DNA of 64,000 bases from assembly GCA_020055645.1 (NCBI GenBank), contig CM034546.1, positions 102,941,812-103,005,811 on the forward strand, read 5' to 3'. This stretch comes from Tomocerus qinae (taxonomy: Eukaryota > Arthropoda > Collembola > Entomobryomorpha > Tomoceridae). Each line of letters begins with the position of its first letter. The first letter of the stretch is position 1. This document shows, one piece after another, positions 24,262-44,931 of this stretch. The position numbers and the translations under genes were made by a program. The notes beneath the pieces are model-generated. The model searched no databases. It had not been told where the DNA came from and saw nothing but the letters and a program-made list of their open reading frames with translations.

Positions 24262-24957
24262 AAAGTAATTACTAGTAAATAAAATACATTTATTGAAGTA
24301 TTTTCAAGATAGGTTTCGTTCAACAAAATTCATTGTTTTTCGGTAAGAAGTCTCCCTCTCCGACATCAGGCCGGCGTCTCTGGGTTACATTTACAGACAA
24401 AGAACTACAACTGTTTGGGTTCTTAATAAAAAGTCAGTGAAAGTGAGACACTAAACTGGAATGCAACTGCAATATTTGCATTACAAGTTGTAGTTGAATG
24501 AATGGTGAAAAGTGTGAAATGTCCAAGTGTAAAGTAAAGTAAATATGACAAGGGTAGTAGAGAAATCCTGGAAGTGGAAATGTAGAAACGTCTCAACTCA
24601 AGCAAAACAAATAAATTATGTTGAATGTGCAAAGATACCACAGAATTTGCATTCCAATCCAATCATTTCATTCATTTCATCCAAGTTCCAAGTGCAAGCA
24701 GCAGCCTACGCTACGTACTAAATTCTGTGTTGTTGCTTTGCTGTTGCTGTTATCCACTTGCTTCTAGTTTAAATTCGGTTTTGGTTTCTTTGTCGAGCTC
24801 ATTTTGGACAAGATTGAATACTCATTCCGTTTTCATTTTATTCTGTTATGTTGTGACACTCACAATTGAAACTGGGAAAATCAACAATAGCTGATATCTG
24901 AACGCTAGTAATAGCAAATCTGGTCTTTTGGAGAACTAATAATAAATGTAGATAAAA
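24262..24957. other. Copy D 3' end and RSRC1 upstream region
   Basis: Starts with the AATAAA of copy D (24278-24283). The rest should hold the RSRC1 promoter and 5' UTR. A short tract CAATTGCAGTT-like/CAGCAGCC composition is visible, but no defined motif can be supported. Confidence 0.45.
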
Positions 24958-27798
24958 ATGGGACGTCACGATGATTCAAGCTCTTCAAATTCCCCGAAAT
25001 CATCTAGACATCGTGATCGGAGTGCTATTGGATCAAAGAGTCGTCGACGAGACAGAGATCGAGAAAAGGACATCAGATCAACATCGGATAAGCATAAAAG
25101 TCGGAAAAAGCATAAGAGAAGGTCCCGATCGTCTGGAAGGTCATCGTCATTAGATGGTTCGGATAGTAAATCAAGAAGCAGATCTCACTCTCGTCAAAAA
25201 AACAGGTGCGATCTTTTCCAATTCAATTAGCTCTAAAATTTGAAATTGGTGTTTGGAATGAAAGAAACTAGTTTAGTTAATGGTTTTTAATGTATTAAGT
25301 TAAAGCGTTAATAAGTCATAGTTACACACTTTGTTGTTTGTAAAATGAGGAAAAACACTCACAATTGGTGACCTGGCCGGTGACTGACCTCTAATTCTTT
25401 TAAGCTAGCAGGAAAGTATAAGCAAAGGTCGGTAAAAGGGTAATTTATACGAATCGAGTCCCAACTCAGTATAAATCGAGCCTCATAAAAGGTTAAACGT
25501 TTGCCCACCTCTGGGCCTTTGGGTGGCAAGTATGCACTAAAGTGACATTAAACATTTGTGAGAAACTTTTATTATTTCATTACATCTGTGTACTTCCAAA
25601 GTTCGAACTTCACTTAAATTCTAAACAACACCAATGATTTCATTTTAAACCTGACGTTCTATGTAGTTTTAGCTAATATTCTTGGGTAGTAACTTAGTAA
25701 GTGTATGTTATTGTTATACTGTATTAGCAGAGCAGATTAAACAGAATATGTATGTAAAATAGTGTATTTTAAGGTTGAATTATTATTACAGAACACTATC
25801 TTCAAAGTCTAAAAGTTCTGGCGGAAGTCGATACTACAGTAACTATAAAAGGAAAAGCCATAGCCGGAGCAGAGAAAGAGAAAGAAATCGCAGTAGTAGA
25901 AGAAAAGAATCCAAAATTAAATCACACAGAAGCAGTAAACGAAAACACGAATCTCGTTCTTCCTCTTCATCTAGCAGTAGTTCAACCTCAGCATCTTCTG
26001 GAGAAAGTTTTAGCAAGTCTAAAAGTGCATCAAAGTATAACAGCAAACCATCTGCTTCATCTAGTAAAAGTTCTATGTCCGCAGCTGCATTGCAAGCAAA
26101 AATCGAAGGTAACTGACAACCTATCTTTTCGATTGTCTTACATGTGCAAAGTAGTGAGTTTGCTTTCACTTCTACTTGCGCTAAAGTCATACGACACTTT
26201 CACCGACTTTTCCTTGGTTTCAATCATTTCTTGGTTAATTCAATTCATTTTTATAAAAAAAATTATTTGTACTTAAGAATTTTGTACTAATAAGCATGTG
26301 ATTTTGGCTTGGTGACGTATGCTGGTGGGGGCTACTAATATAAGATATAGACCTATCCGAAAATCAGCTGACGTAGTACTTTCTGTTGCCACATATAAAT
26401 TAACACTAATAACATGTGTAATGTTTGGTGAAAGTTTTAAAGCAAAGTGAGCAGCAAAGCAGTGAAAGTACTCTGTAAACCACAATTAATGTTTTCAATA
26501 TTGTACCCCAACGCATACTTTGATGTGCTAAATTATAGAGGTATGCGTTGCGTTTGGGCACATTATCGAAAACATTTAATTAAATGTTATTGAGGTCGGC
26601 CAGCTTGCTCACTCGTTGTTTGTTGCGAGAGGATTCTTTGTTTGACAGACATTCTCAAAAAATCTTTAGTTGTTTTTGTTTCACCGAATATGTTTATTCT
26701 AATATAGTATAACCACAGTCTGAGGTAAAGCAATTACCAACCTAACTATATATCTATGTATGTCTGGTAGGCAGGGCCGCAGCGAGGGGGGGCACCGGGC
26801 CACGTGCCCCCCCCCCCCGAAATCGAGAAAAATAAAGAAATTTTTGTCTAAAATTGCAAAAAATCGCTAAAATTTTAGTTTTTTCTCGGTGCCCCTCCCG
26901 AAATTTTTTTCTGGCTGCGGCCCTGCTGGTAGGAGAGCCTGGGAGACCTGCATTTATTGTGTAACGCAAAACCCATTCCCCCATCTGTAACGTAAAACGT
27001 AAATGCTGACTGCGTAACACTTATAGGTACCTGCTCCTCCAATCAACCGCACACTTAATATATGCACGTTCCTTAAAAGCAAAATAACAAAATGCGAATA
27101 CCCACTTCCTCTTCCACCGAAATGAGTTACCTCTATTAGCCACTCTAATTGTCAGCAATCTCATCTGCGTGAAAAATGTCTGTTATGTGGCTTGTCTAGA
27201 ATCTATACTCATTTGCTGGCTTGGGTATAGATTCTAGACAATTATGTGGCAAGCGGTGGAAGATTTGTAATTATTTATAAATTCTGCTAACGGTTGCTGG
27301 ACGCCTACCTTTCTAAATACTGGGAACCTAGTTTCAAATACGCACACATAGATATTCTTAGGTAGGCATAGGAAAGGGGTAAGACATGGTTAATAATGTT
27401 TCTTTGCACCTACTATGCAGAAAAACTGGACATCGGTAGTCAGCTGGCTCGAATGAATGCAATTGAAAATATTGAACAAGAAGGATTTTCTCCTCAATCT
27501 TTCAAAACTACTAGAATAGCTAATTTAGATGACATTCCACTGCCCTCATTGGAACTGAAGCCGGTCACATTATCAAATTTGGATAAGGAGGTTTTATGTC
27601 ACCCTAGCGTACGTTGTATAAATAATACTAAAAATACACTAATATATGAGCCTGCAAGTCGCATAAAATTGGATACCTTCTTTTTCTTTTCAGCTTATAA
27701 TTAATCAAAAAGAAAGGGAAGAGCAATGGATAAAAAAGTTGTACTCAATGCGACAAAGATTTTACGGTGGAGACGGAGAAAAAATTACTACATTTTAG
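24958..27798 (+). CDS. RSRC1: RSRC1, arginine/serine-rich splicing-associated protein
   Basis: Exons: 24958-25205, 25792-26108, 27421-27608, 27694-27798; 285 aa (human RSRC1 is about 334). The N-terminal two-thirds is a low-complexity RS domain (many SR, RS and KSR dipeptides plus a poly-Ser run near residues 145-160). The C-terminal part matches the RSRC1 signature: ALQAKIE, then LDIGSQLARMNAIENIEQEG with FSPQSFKTT, then CHPSLIINQKEREEQWIKKL. RSRC1 is a nuclear SR-related protein acting in the second step of splicing and in alternative splicing. Poly(A) signal AATAAA at 27815-27820. The start ATG is the first in a good RS frame. The exon joins are phase-consistent (2, 1, 0). Intron 2 is 1.3 kb and carries two MITEs. 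Confidence 0.86.
26772..26925. mobile_element. 154-bp hAT-type MITE with 8-bp target duplication
   Basis: Terminal inverted repeats CAGGGCCGCAGC and GCTGCGGCCCTG bound the element. The flanks are the exact 8-bp direct repeat CTGGTAGG (26764-26771 and 26926-26933). An 8-bp duplication and CAGGG ends fit the hAT superfamily. The inner G- and C-runs near both ends also pair. Related ends occur near 4787 and at 46530-46542. Confidence 0.82.
27192..27241. mobile_element. 50-bp palindromic mini-element with 9-bp target duplication
   Basis: Perfect 17-base inverted repeats (TTGTCTAGAATCTATAC and its complement) surround a 16-base spacer. The element is flanked by the direct repeat TTATGTGGC (27183-27191 and 27242-27250). 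The 9-bp duplication resembles Mutator-like insertions, but the size is extreme. It lies in RSRC1 intron 2. Confidence 0.6.
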
Positions 27799-28025
27799 TT
27801 TGACAAATTGTAAAAATAAATCTTTGTTTTGTGTTAATTTTATTTGTGGTGTCTTTTAAAGACATTAAAATTAAATAGCAATGATATCGTTACAATTTTG
27901 TTGCATTTCTTGATAAAATAAAACTTGTGTTGTGTTTTCATTCTATATTTTATTACTTTTACGTGTACACAGTACACACACAGTCATTTTATTAATGTAT
28001 TGTTTCAATGGAATAAAGATTTTTG

Positions 28026-30142
28026 GTATTGTTAAAACCAGATCACTTCTTCTGTATAGATAGGTATGGCTGCTATCCTTTATGTACTAAATTAGTTTCC
28101 ATAGGGTTAGATTTGTCGCCCGTCCGGTGTGTGTTAAATTGGGTTTTAACCTGTGACAGCTATGTCACGCCTTACTGCCCTGTACGAAAGTCATTTTGGA
28201 TATGAGAGCTAGGCTGTTTCCAGTTTCGGGGCAGGAATGTGAAAAACATATAAAATTGGGCAATGGTTATTTTCAGTCTACACTCTGTACATGTTCAAAC
28301 AAATTACCTTTTTATTAACCTTCATTGTAATTATCAATTATTGAAACGTAACTCCTTACAAATTAATGATAAAAACATGAAGCAAACATGATGGATAATT
28401 GTTGTTAGAAGAAATGAATGAAACATTTACATTTTACGTATTTAAGTGAGAATACAGAATATAGCACTGCACTTTGAAATAGTTGTGGAGGTCATTGTTG
28501 CGTTTCATTGGATGTTGTAGCCAGCAAGTCCAGGAAATAAATAGCAAAGACAGGGAACGAAAGCGGTGTGAAGGCCGAGTTAAATCGCAATAAGATACCA
28601 CATATTTAGGATTGATCCACATGTTACGTAATCAAAAAATTTAGCGGTTTTTAGAACCACCTTTTTCCTCTGTCATCAACTGTCAAAATTTGCCGGACTC
28701 CCCTATGGTATGTCATCATAAGTTCGAATCAAAAATTCAATTCGAATGCCTAAAATTTTATTTATTAAGGAGGCTCACCACGGAAGCCTTCATAGCAACC
28801 GGGCCTATCTAAATGCATGTTAAAAAATGTTTTACTTCTGGCTTAATTACTCCCGAAGGATAAGACCGATTTTTTTGGGACTTACATTTTTGGAATCCTG
28901 GACTATCGAGGAATGGATCAGGGCGGATGGATTTTTAAAGCGTTGCTTTAAATGCTTTAAAAAAAATCAAATTCCAAAAAAAGTGAATCAGTTTCAGTTT
29001 TTATACAATGTTGATTTTCTTTGCACCATTTAAAGCAACGATATCAAAAATCTATCCGCCCTCGTGTAATTCTCGATAGTCCAGAATTCCAAAAATGTAA
29101 GTCCTATATAAAAATCGGCCTTATCCTTCGGGAGGAATAAACATTATCATTCATCTGATATGCGATAGTGGCACAGTAACTCTCACTTAGCTTATTACAC
29201 ATTAAGTACATAGTAAGTACTATTCGTATATAGTATATTCACAATTGCCACAATGTGTGTAAGGGCAGATATTAGATATTGCATAGAAGAATGGGTAGGT
29301 TGAAGTGACAATATATATTCCTTCCGTCCGATTTACCGATGTATGGCACTGTACTATATCTTATTATATTACAGATAGTACAGTGCAATATTCTCATTTA
29401 AATAAGTACTAAATAGAATCGGGTAATAAATAAACCAAAAAATAAAAATAAACATTTTCAATTCAAATTAACTAATTAAATGTTGACATTTGATGACAGA
29501 GGGAAAAGGTGTTTCTAAAAAACGATAAATTTTTGATTACGTAATATGAGGATCAACTCTAAATATGTGGGTACCTTATTGCAATTTAACTCGGCCTTCT
29601 CACCGCTTTCGTCCCCGGTCTTTGCTATTTATTTCCTGGACTTACTGGCTACAACATCCAATGAGACGCAACAATGACCTCCACAACTATTTCAAAGTGC
29701 AGTGCTATATCTGTATTCTCATTTAAATACGTAAAATGTAAATATTTCATTGATTTCTTCTAATAACAACTATCCATCATCCGTAGCTTCATGTTTTTAT
29801 CATTAATTTGTAATGAGTTACGTTTCAATAATTGATAATTACAATGAAGGTTAATAAAAAGGTAATTTGTTTGAACATGTACAGAGTGTAGACTGAAAAT
29901 AACCATTGCCCAATTTTATATGTTTTTCACATTCCTGCCCCGAAACTGGAAACAGCCTAGCTCTCATATCCAAAATGACTTTCGTACAGGGCAGTAAGGC
30001 GTGACATAGCTGTCACAGGTTAAAACCCAATTTAACACACACCGGACGGGCGACAAATCTAACCCTATGGAAACTAATTTAGTACATAAAGGATAGCATC
30101 CCATACCTATCTGTACAGAAGAAGTTGTGTGGTTTTTACAAT
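28026..30142. mobile_element. Large foldback element, arms about 630 bp
   Basis: The left arm (about 28026-28660) and the right arm (about 29505-30142) are near-identical inverted copies. Both include TCATTTTGGATATGAGAGCT, CTCACTTAAATA-type sequence and CCTTATTGCGAT-type sequence. The outer ends read TATTGTTAAAACCA and, inverted, TATTGTAAAAACCA. The centre holds a second inverted repeat: 28820-28912 pairs with 29067-29141 (ATCCTTCGGGAG; TTACATTTTTGGAAT). No transposase ORF is visible, so this is a non-autonomous foldback or a nested MITE pair. Confidence 0.72.
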
Positions 30143-30156
30143 ATAAATCTCCTGTA

Positions 30157-30650
30157 GTTATTGTTACCACAGCTCAACGTCTAAGTACAGGGCAAGACAG
30201 GATCCATTATCGTCATGTAAACAGTAAAATTACTGACTTTTGTCGAAGTCAGAGCTGTCACCGGTAAGGCCTATGTTAAATTGAAAACAACGTATGTGAG
30301 GCTGTCACAACGTCCTGCCCTGTGAGAAAGTCATTTTGGATATGATCTCTAGGCTGTTTCCATAGGGGTGTAAAAAACAGATAAAATTGGCAAACTTAAA
30401 TGGAGATTGACCAATTTGATCCGTTTTTCACACCCCTATGGAAACAGCCTAGATATGATATCCAAAATGACTTTCTCACAGGGCAGGACGTTGTGACAGC
30501 CTCACATACGTTGTTTACACTTTAACATAGGCCTTACGGCGGACAGCTCTGACTTCGACAAAAGTCAATAATTTTACTGTTTATATGACGATAATGGATC
30601 CTGTCTTGCCCTGTACTTAGACGTTGAGCTGTGGTAACAATGGTAACAAT
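30157..30650. mobile_element. Palindromic foldback element, arms about 230 bp
   Basis: The left arm begins TTGTTACCACAGCTCAACGT and the right arm ends with the complement. Both contain GGATCCATTATCGTCAT-type and GCTGTTTCCATAGGGGTG sequence, and the arms meet near 30400. It shares the segment GAAAGTCATTTTGGATATGA with the adjacent 28026-30142 element, so the two belong to related families. Confidence 0.7.
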
Positions 30651-30759
30651 AGTAAACCTATTATTACTTCATAAAGTCTTGTATAATAATAGGAAACAGC
30701 AAGGAGGTTCTCCCCGCAAGCCTGCATAGCAATCAACAACCACACTGGCCTATCTAAAT

Positions 30760-31025
30760 GCATGTTAAAAATTGTTTTACATCCGGCTTTATTCTTCCCG
30801 AAGGATAAGCCCGATTTTTATGGGCCTTAGGCCCATATTTTTAATAACCACTCCCACTCTAATCTCCACTCTTTGAGAGTGCCTAAATTGTCGGCAATCA
30901 CCTCTGTTGGCCACGGATTCCGTGGCAAACAGAATGCATTTGGTAGAGGATTCCAAAAATGTAAGTCCCGTTAAAATCGGGCTTATCCTTCGGGAAGAAT
31001 GAAGCCAGATGTAAAACAATAATGG
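30760..31025. repeat. Inverted repeat related to the core of the foldback element
   Basis: ATTCTTCCCGAAGGATAAGC (left) pairs with GCTTATCCTTCGGGAAGAAT (right, near 30985-31004). TTTTACATCTGGC-type ends occur on both sides. The same motif forms the inner inverted repeat at 28820-29141. It lies downstream of the RAD51C-like gene. Confidence 0.65.
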
Positions 31026-31293
31026 TTTTAAAAAAATCAAATTCCTATAAACGGGACAATTTAAAATTTCTTTAGGAATTAGATTTTTTAAAACTGAAAA
31101 TCTGCTGCTACTGGATATTCCTGGATTCCAAATCTGTAAGTACCATCAAAATCAACTGCTTGGTTAGGGAGGAATTTAGCCAAATGTAACGGCAGTTTTA
31201 ACATGCATTTTGATACTCCCTTGTGGTTGCTATGTAAGTGTGTAGTCCATACTTAAGTTAAATTTTACAAAATTTATGAATTGGAATGGTAGT

Positions 31294-32124
31294 TTAATCT
31301 CTGATACCCTGATAGGTTACCCTAAATGGCGTGCTTCCAACTCCACACGTAGAGGATTTAACAACTTTAGCTACTCTCGATTTTGAGTTCCAGCCAAGTT
31401 GTACTCTTAAATTGGGTACATACCCCCAAGATTCTCCCAAATATGGAATGAAGTATTCTTGCCCAGCTTCATTAAATCTTGTTGTCATTGAATTTGTTAC
31501 CACTATTGCGAGTCCTAATTTATAAGAGAGTCGATTAAACTCTTGTCCCAGGGTATACAAAACCTTACTTCTATACTTAAAGTCATGTTTTTCACAGTAA
31601 AATAAAAAAGCCAGACTATCAATTACAATTAATTTAATTTTGGGGTTCGTCCGAACATAGGTGGGAATACTTCTTAAAATTTTAAAAAGAAAGTTTACTT
31701 CAGAACAATTTAGTATATGAATTCCATTCAGTAAAGAATTAACATTCATGGAACACTTTGGGGACACGTTTTTGCAATGTGTCACACATTCCTCGGCCAT
31801 TGCTTTCACTCTGTTTGTGACAAAGCTTTGCTCAGTGTCAATGAAGATTGATTCGGATTCCAGACCACCAATATCCCTGCTTATCTGAACATCTATGCAT
31901 AATTGATAACAAAGTGTAGTTTTTCCAACACCCTTTCCACCATATATTTCAGTGACCATTCCAATTGGAATTCCCCCTTTTAACATTACATCTAACGCCT
32001 CTGAAAACGTAATGATTGGTTGATATTGGGGTTTCTGATTGTTCTGGAACAGATCCCACGCGGTTACAGTTACATCGGCTTTTATGGGACGCCTTCTGTT
32101 TCTGTTCCCATTCGACGAATCCAT
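31294..32124 (-). CDS. RAD51C: RAD51C-like RecA-family recombinase
   Basis: Single open frame of 276 aa without introns. RecA/RAD51 core: Walker A GGKGVGKT (residues 62-69), IFIDTEQSF (93-101), Walker B LIVIDSLAF (165-173), VVTNSMTT and LGESWGYVPN before the C-terminus. The ending VTYQGIRD parallels QGFRD of human RAD51C, and TFSEALDVMLKGGIP and VDVQI-type DVQISRDIGG also point to RAD51C over other paralogues. RAD51C acts in homologous recombination and in Holliday-junction and Fanconi-pathway complexes in the nucleus. The protein is about 100 aa shorter than the 376-aa human form, and the missing part is the N-terminal domain. An in-frame stop lies about 70 nt upstream, so no longer start exists in this exon. 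A possible acceptor (TTTGCAG) upstream could allow a further 5' exon. Confidence 0.82.
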   Translation of the reverse strand: MDSSNGNRNRRRPIKADVTVTAWDLFQNNQKPQYQPIITFSEALDVMLKGGIPIGMVTEIYGGKGVGKTTLCYQLCIDVQISRDIGGLESESIFIDTEQSFVTNRVKAMAEECVTHCKNVSPKCSMNVNSLLNGIHILNCSEVNFLFKILRSIPTYVRTNPKIKLIVIDSLAFLFYCEKHDFKYRSKVLYTLGQEFNRLSYKLGLAIVVTNSMTTRFNEAGQEYFIPYLGESWGYVPNLRVQLGWNSKSRVAKVVKSSTCGVGSTPFRVTYQGIRD

Positions 32125-32289
32125 AATACGGTTGCCTATTTTCCTTCGTAATTTCGTATTTTTGATGTTTGCCGTGTACAGCCAAACAAACGATCAATAA
32201 ACTGCAAAGAATCGTACCTACTGTGAGATCCAACCCGAAGTACACTTGTCTGGAATCACAAATCATGATAGGTATGACATTTTGGCTGA

Positions 32290-32433
32290 ATTTAGGCAGC
32301 GGTACTTTGTTGCCACTGTCTCCGCTGTTGCCGTTGGGGGGGGGTGCTGTTATGCTGTTGTCGCTAACCCACGGTACCCCCCAACGGCAACAGCCGAGGC
32401 AGTGACAGTGGCAACAAAGTACCGCTGCCTAAA
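32290..32433. mobile_element. MITE, TTTAGGCAGCGG family (second copy)
   Basis: The left end TTTAGGCAGCGGTACTTTGT pairs perfectly with the right end ACAAAGTACCGCTGCCTAAA. The arms continue through CCGTTGGGGGG and CCCCCCAACGG. It shares its ends with the MITE in the copy A intron at 9507-9681. It lies just 5' of the RAD51C-like gene and so may fall within its promoter. Confidence 0.75.
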
Positions 32434-32734
32434 CGTTTTAGAGGGATGATCCCATTATCTAGCGAACACCATGTATAATGGACAAGTTACAAGTCAAAAG
32501 GAATAATGAATTATGAGAAAGCAAAAATTTTCGTATCTAGAAAATGTACCTTTTTAAGGGAAAATGTAACTCTCCAGAATCCAGATAATATTATAGAGTT
32601 CGTTGAGATGTTGTTAGTTGTTGGCTTTTTAGTTGTTAGTATGTTTATTAACCTGTAGTTAAAATTGTTTTTGGTTTTTTAGTAAGTTTTATTAGGAGGT
32701 CTTTGAACTTTTGTCTATAAAGTTGTCTCCATAC

Positions 32735-32781
<47 letters not shown>

Positions 32782-35135
32782 CCGTCTGCCCTCCCTTTGG
32801 CCTTGTGCCTCTAGAAGAGTGTACTGTGACTGTAACTTATGTTTTGGTGTTTCCCTCGTTTTCATTTGAAAAATTAGCAAACTGAAGTCCGAAGTTATCC
32901 TCGTTTCACTTTCACTCATCCCGTCGTGTGAAACCCAATAAACTCCTAATCTTAAATCTTAGTTCTTACCCGTAAATCCACACCCTCTCAATTGGAGTAC
33001 CCAGTTAGTACTTCTATGGAAAAAATTATTAATCACCAATGGGGAGCCAAAAATACCGTGAGAACTAGTCTGGGGTCTTTTCCCTCATTTTTCATTTTTC
33101 CCTCACCTTATTAATAAATTGGCTAACTCTAAAGTATTCTTCTATAGTGATTATCACTATAATGAACCACTGACCACTGTAAGACTGTAAGGTATACATG
33201 CAGTTTTGTGTCATTTCTTCTAAGGAGAAGGGGAGGGATTTTAAATCAAAATACCTTGTATATATAATAATAGTGATTTTCAAAAAAAATTCTCAGACTC
33301 TTGTTTCTCTTATTATGAAATAATATAGAGGAAGTCTTGATTACGTGAGAACATGAAATTCAATCAATTTTTATAACTACGCCAGTACAAGTGATACAAT
33401 ATGATTATAGCCCATTTTCAGCTTTCCAGTTTAGATTTATTATGATTATTATAATTAGATGGATTTTGGACAATGATGCGTCCATTTATGCAAATGAATG
33501 TAATTAGCCTTAATTTCCTTGTAAAGATTTAATTGAGTGAAACTTTGCGTAAAACAGACATTCATAAATTCCTATATCTATCAAGTTACAAAGTTACGAC
33601 CATTATTAATTCGCACATAATATTAGTAGTATAAAGTAAATGCCTTAGTCTAAATTATAATAATATATGGACAATGCACACTATTAATGACTGATTGACT
33701 TATATATGTACAATACATATATGCATATACATGCATACTTTTAATTAGGCATGGTGTACGAGAAACGACTATAGTAATATAATTAATTATCTTTAGATAA
33801 CTCAGGAAGTACCTAGTTTAATAATCTGCAACTTAATGGAAACATTCGAAGCCCCCTGAGCAGCGGTATATCTTGCCCGATTTCTCACTCACACAAGTAA
33901 ATTGACAACTGGTCAAAATGAATTACTATTGCTGGGCTGCCATACGAGTTTCAGTTTTAATTATTACATTATTACGACAAATTAACACAACATTCAAGTA
34001 TGCACGATTACGATTTCTACAAAAATCTATTTCAACCTTAATTCGGGTCCGTGCAAACTTTCGGTACATTTTTAAACTTCAAGTCATAAAATAGGCAAAA
34101 GTCTGTGGAAGTGATGATAATCTGCGCTACACGTTTGTGTCATTTAGTCGTATCGTAACAAACATATTTTCGAGAGTCATAATATTGCTTATATTACTGT
34201 TACATATATACTGATTGTTAGAATGATTTGTCAGACCAGTCAGTCAGACTCTGAATTACCATTACCACATAACACATGAAATGTATATTATTATCTGGCT
34301 TCTATTCTACGATCTCAATTAGTAATATCCTATCAGTTCTTTTGCATTTGTTAGCAATTACATAGTTCACGACTAATCACCAGATAGAATTGCATAGAAA
34401 TATGACATCTTATTTGTGCTTGAATAAGGTACAACGTAAACAAATTATCCATATAATGAAGTATAATATAAGGTAACACTTAACAATGTAGTGATCTCTC
34501 CAGTCTCCACTCGCAGATCCCTATACTCGTCGTGTTCACATTAATAAATCATTAGTTTGGTACTAGTACTTCCCATGTACCCATATCACAATGAAAGCTA
34601 AAACACTTTCAAATACGTCTTGGTACAGATTACAGATACAATTTAACCATATTATATTCTAAGTCTATAATTAGGTTAATCTAACTCAAAATTCATTGTA
34701 GAAAAGGAATGTGATAGAGAGGTAAAAGGAAAATCAAATACTAAATACATAAATTCAAAAAACCAATATTACATAAAGTTTGACCTCTTGACTCCCTCCT
34801 TTAAGCATGTCATATGTCAAATTTTCATTCTAAAACCTACATCCTACTAATTATTTATAAATTCTTCTTTCAATCAATCTAGCCATCCCTATCCCTCGCT
34901 GAAGCCAATACAAATTTTATTATTCGACCGATAAATTTTATTCCCTTTTAGTACCTACACGCACTTATTTAGCAAAAACAAATTACCTACTACGACACTA
35001 CATAATATGCAGGTACCACACATAAAGTAGCACAATTAATTTTCTTTCATATGTACTTTTTTTAAATGTAAGTTATTTTAAAAATGGAATGTTTTTTAAA
35101 TTAGGAATTATCAATTCGGTAGTTGAAATGGAAAT
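32434..35135. other. Intergenic; trinucleotide microsatellite, no gene
   Basis: An (AAT)n microsatellite of about 15 units lies at 32734-32780. The rest is AT-rich sequence with only short random ORFs. I see no exon pattern, RNA gene or conserved motif. Confidence 0.5.
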
Positions 35136-35530
35136 GTGTTATCACGGGATCACGGATAACTTGTATAAATTATTTCGTATATGAGGGTAGTGACGTCTTG
35201 TATATGCAAATGGATATCCCGTATATCGATAGTGACCACTTGTATACGCAAATGGATATCCCGTATATGCTCTTCGAATGGATCATTATGATCATTAAAG
35301 TGATTATTAATGCATTACTATCCCATATATGGATGGTCATGCCTTTGCATTTGTATTAATCTTTTACTTCATGTCAATAATCCATGCTAAAAGAGCATAT
35401 ACGGGATATCTCTTTGTATATACAAGTTGTCACTATCCATATACGGGATATCCTTTTGCATATACAAGTTGTCACTACCCTCATATACGAAATGATTTAT
35501 ACAAGTTATCCGGATACCGTTATCACGACC
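35136..35530. mobile_element. Palindromic repeat with internal subrepeats
   Basis: The left part (35136-35280) and the right part (35388-35530) are inverted copies. Each carries two subrepeats of the type GCAAATGGATATCCCGTATA next to a GTAGTGAC/ACTTGTATA motif. The outer ends read TATCACGG...GATAACTTGTATAAAT on both arms. A non-autonomous element is likely. It lies just 3' of the RCBTB gene. Confidence 0.62.
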
Positions 35531-35580
35531 AGTAATCTTTGTTTCGGATGAAGTAAAAATTGGGACAAGGTAGAAACCAG

Positions 35581-44931
<9,351 letters not shown>

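Noticed and set aside
24971..25153. Second ORF within RSRC1 exon 1
   Set aside because: Shifted-frame shadow of the RS-domain coding sequence.
25843..26190. Leu-rich antisense ORF over RSRC1 exon 2
   Set aside because: The complement of Ser/Arg-rich codons automatically gives Leu-rich frames.
31949..32266. 105-aa ORF on the RAD51C strand in another frame
   Set aside because: Overlaps the 5' part of the RAD51C frame, which carries the conserved motifs. No recognisable domain.
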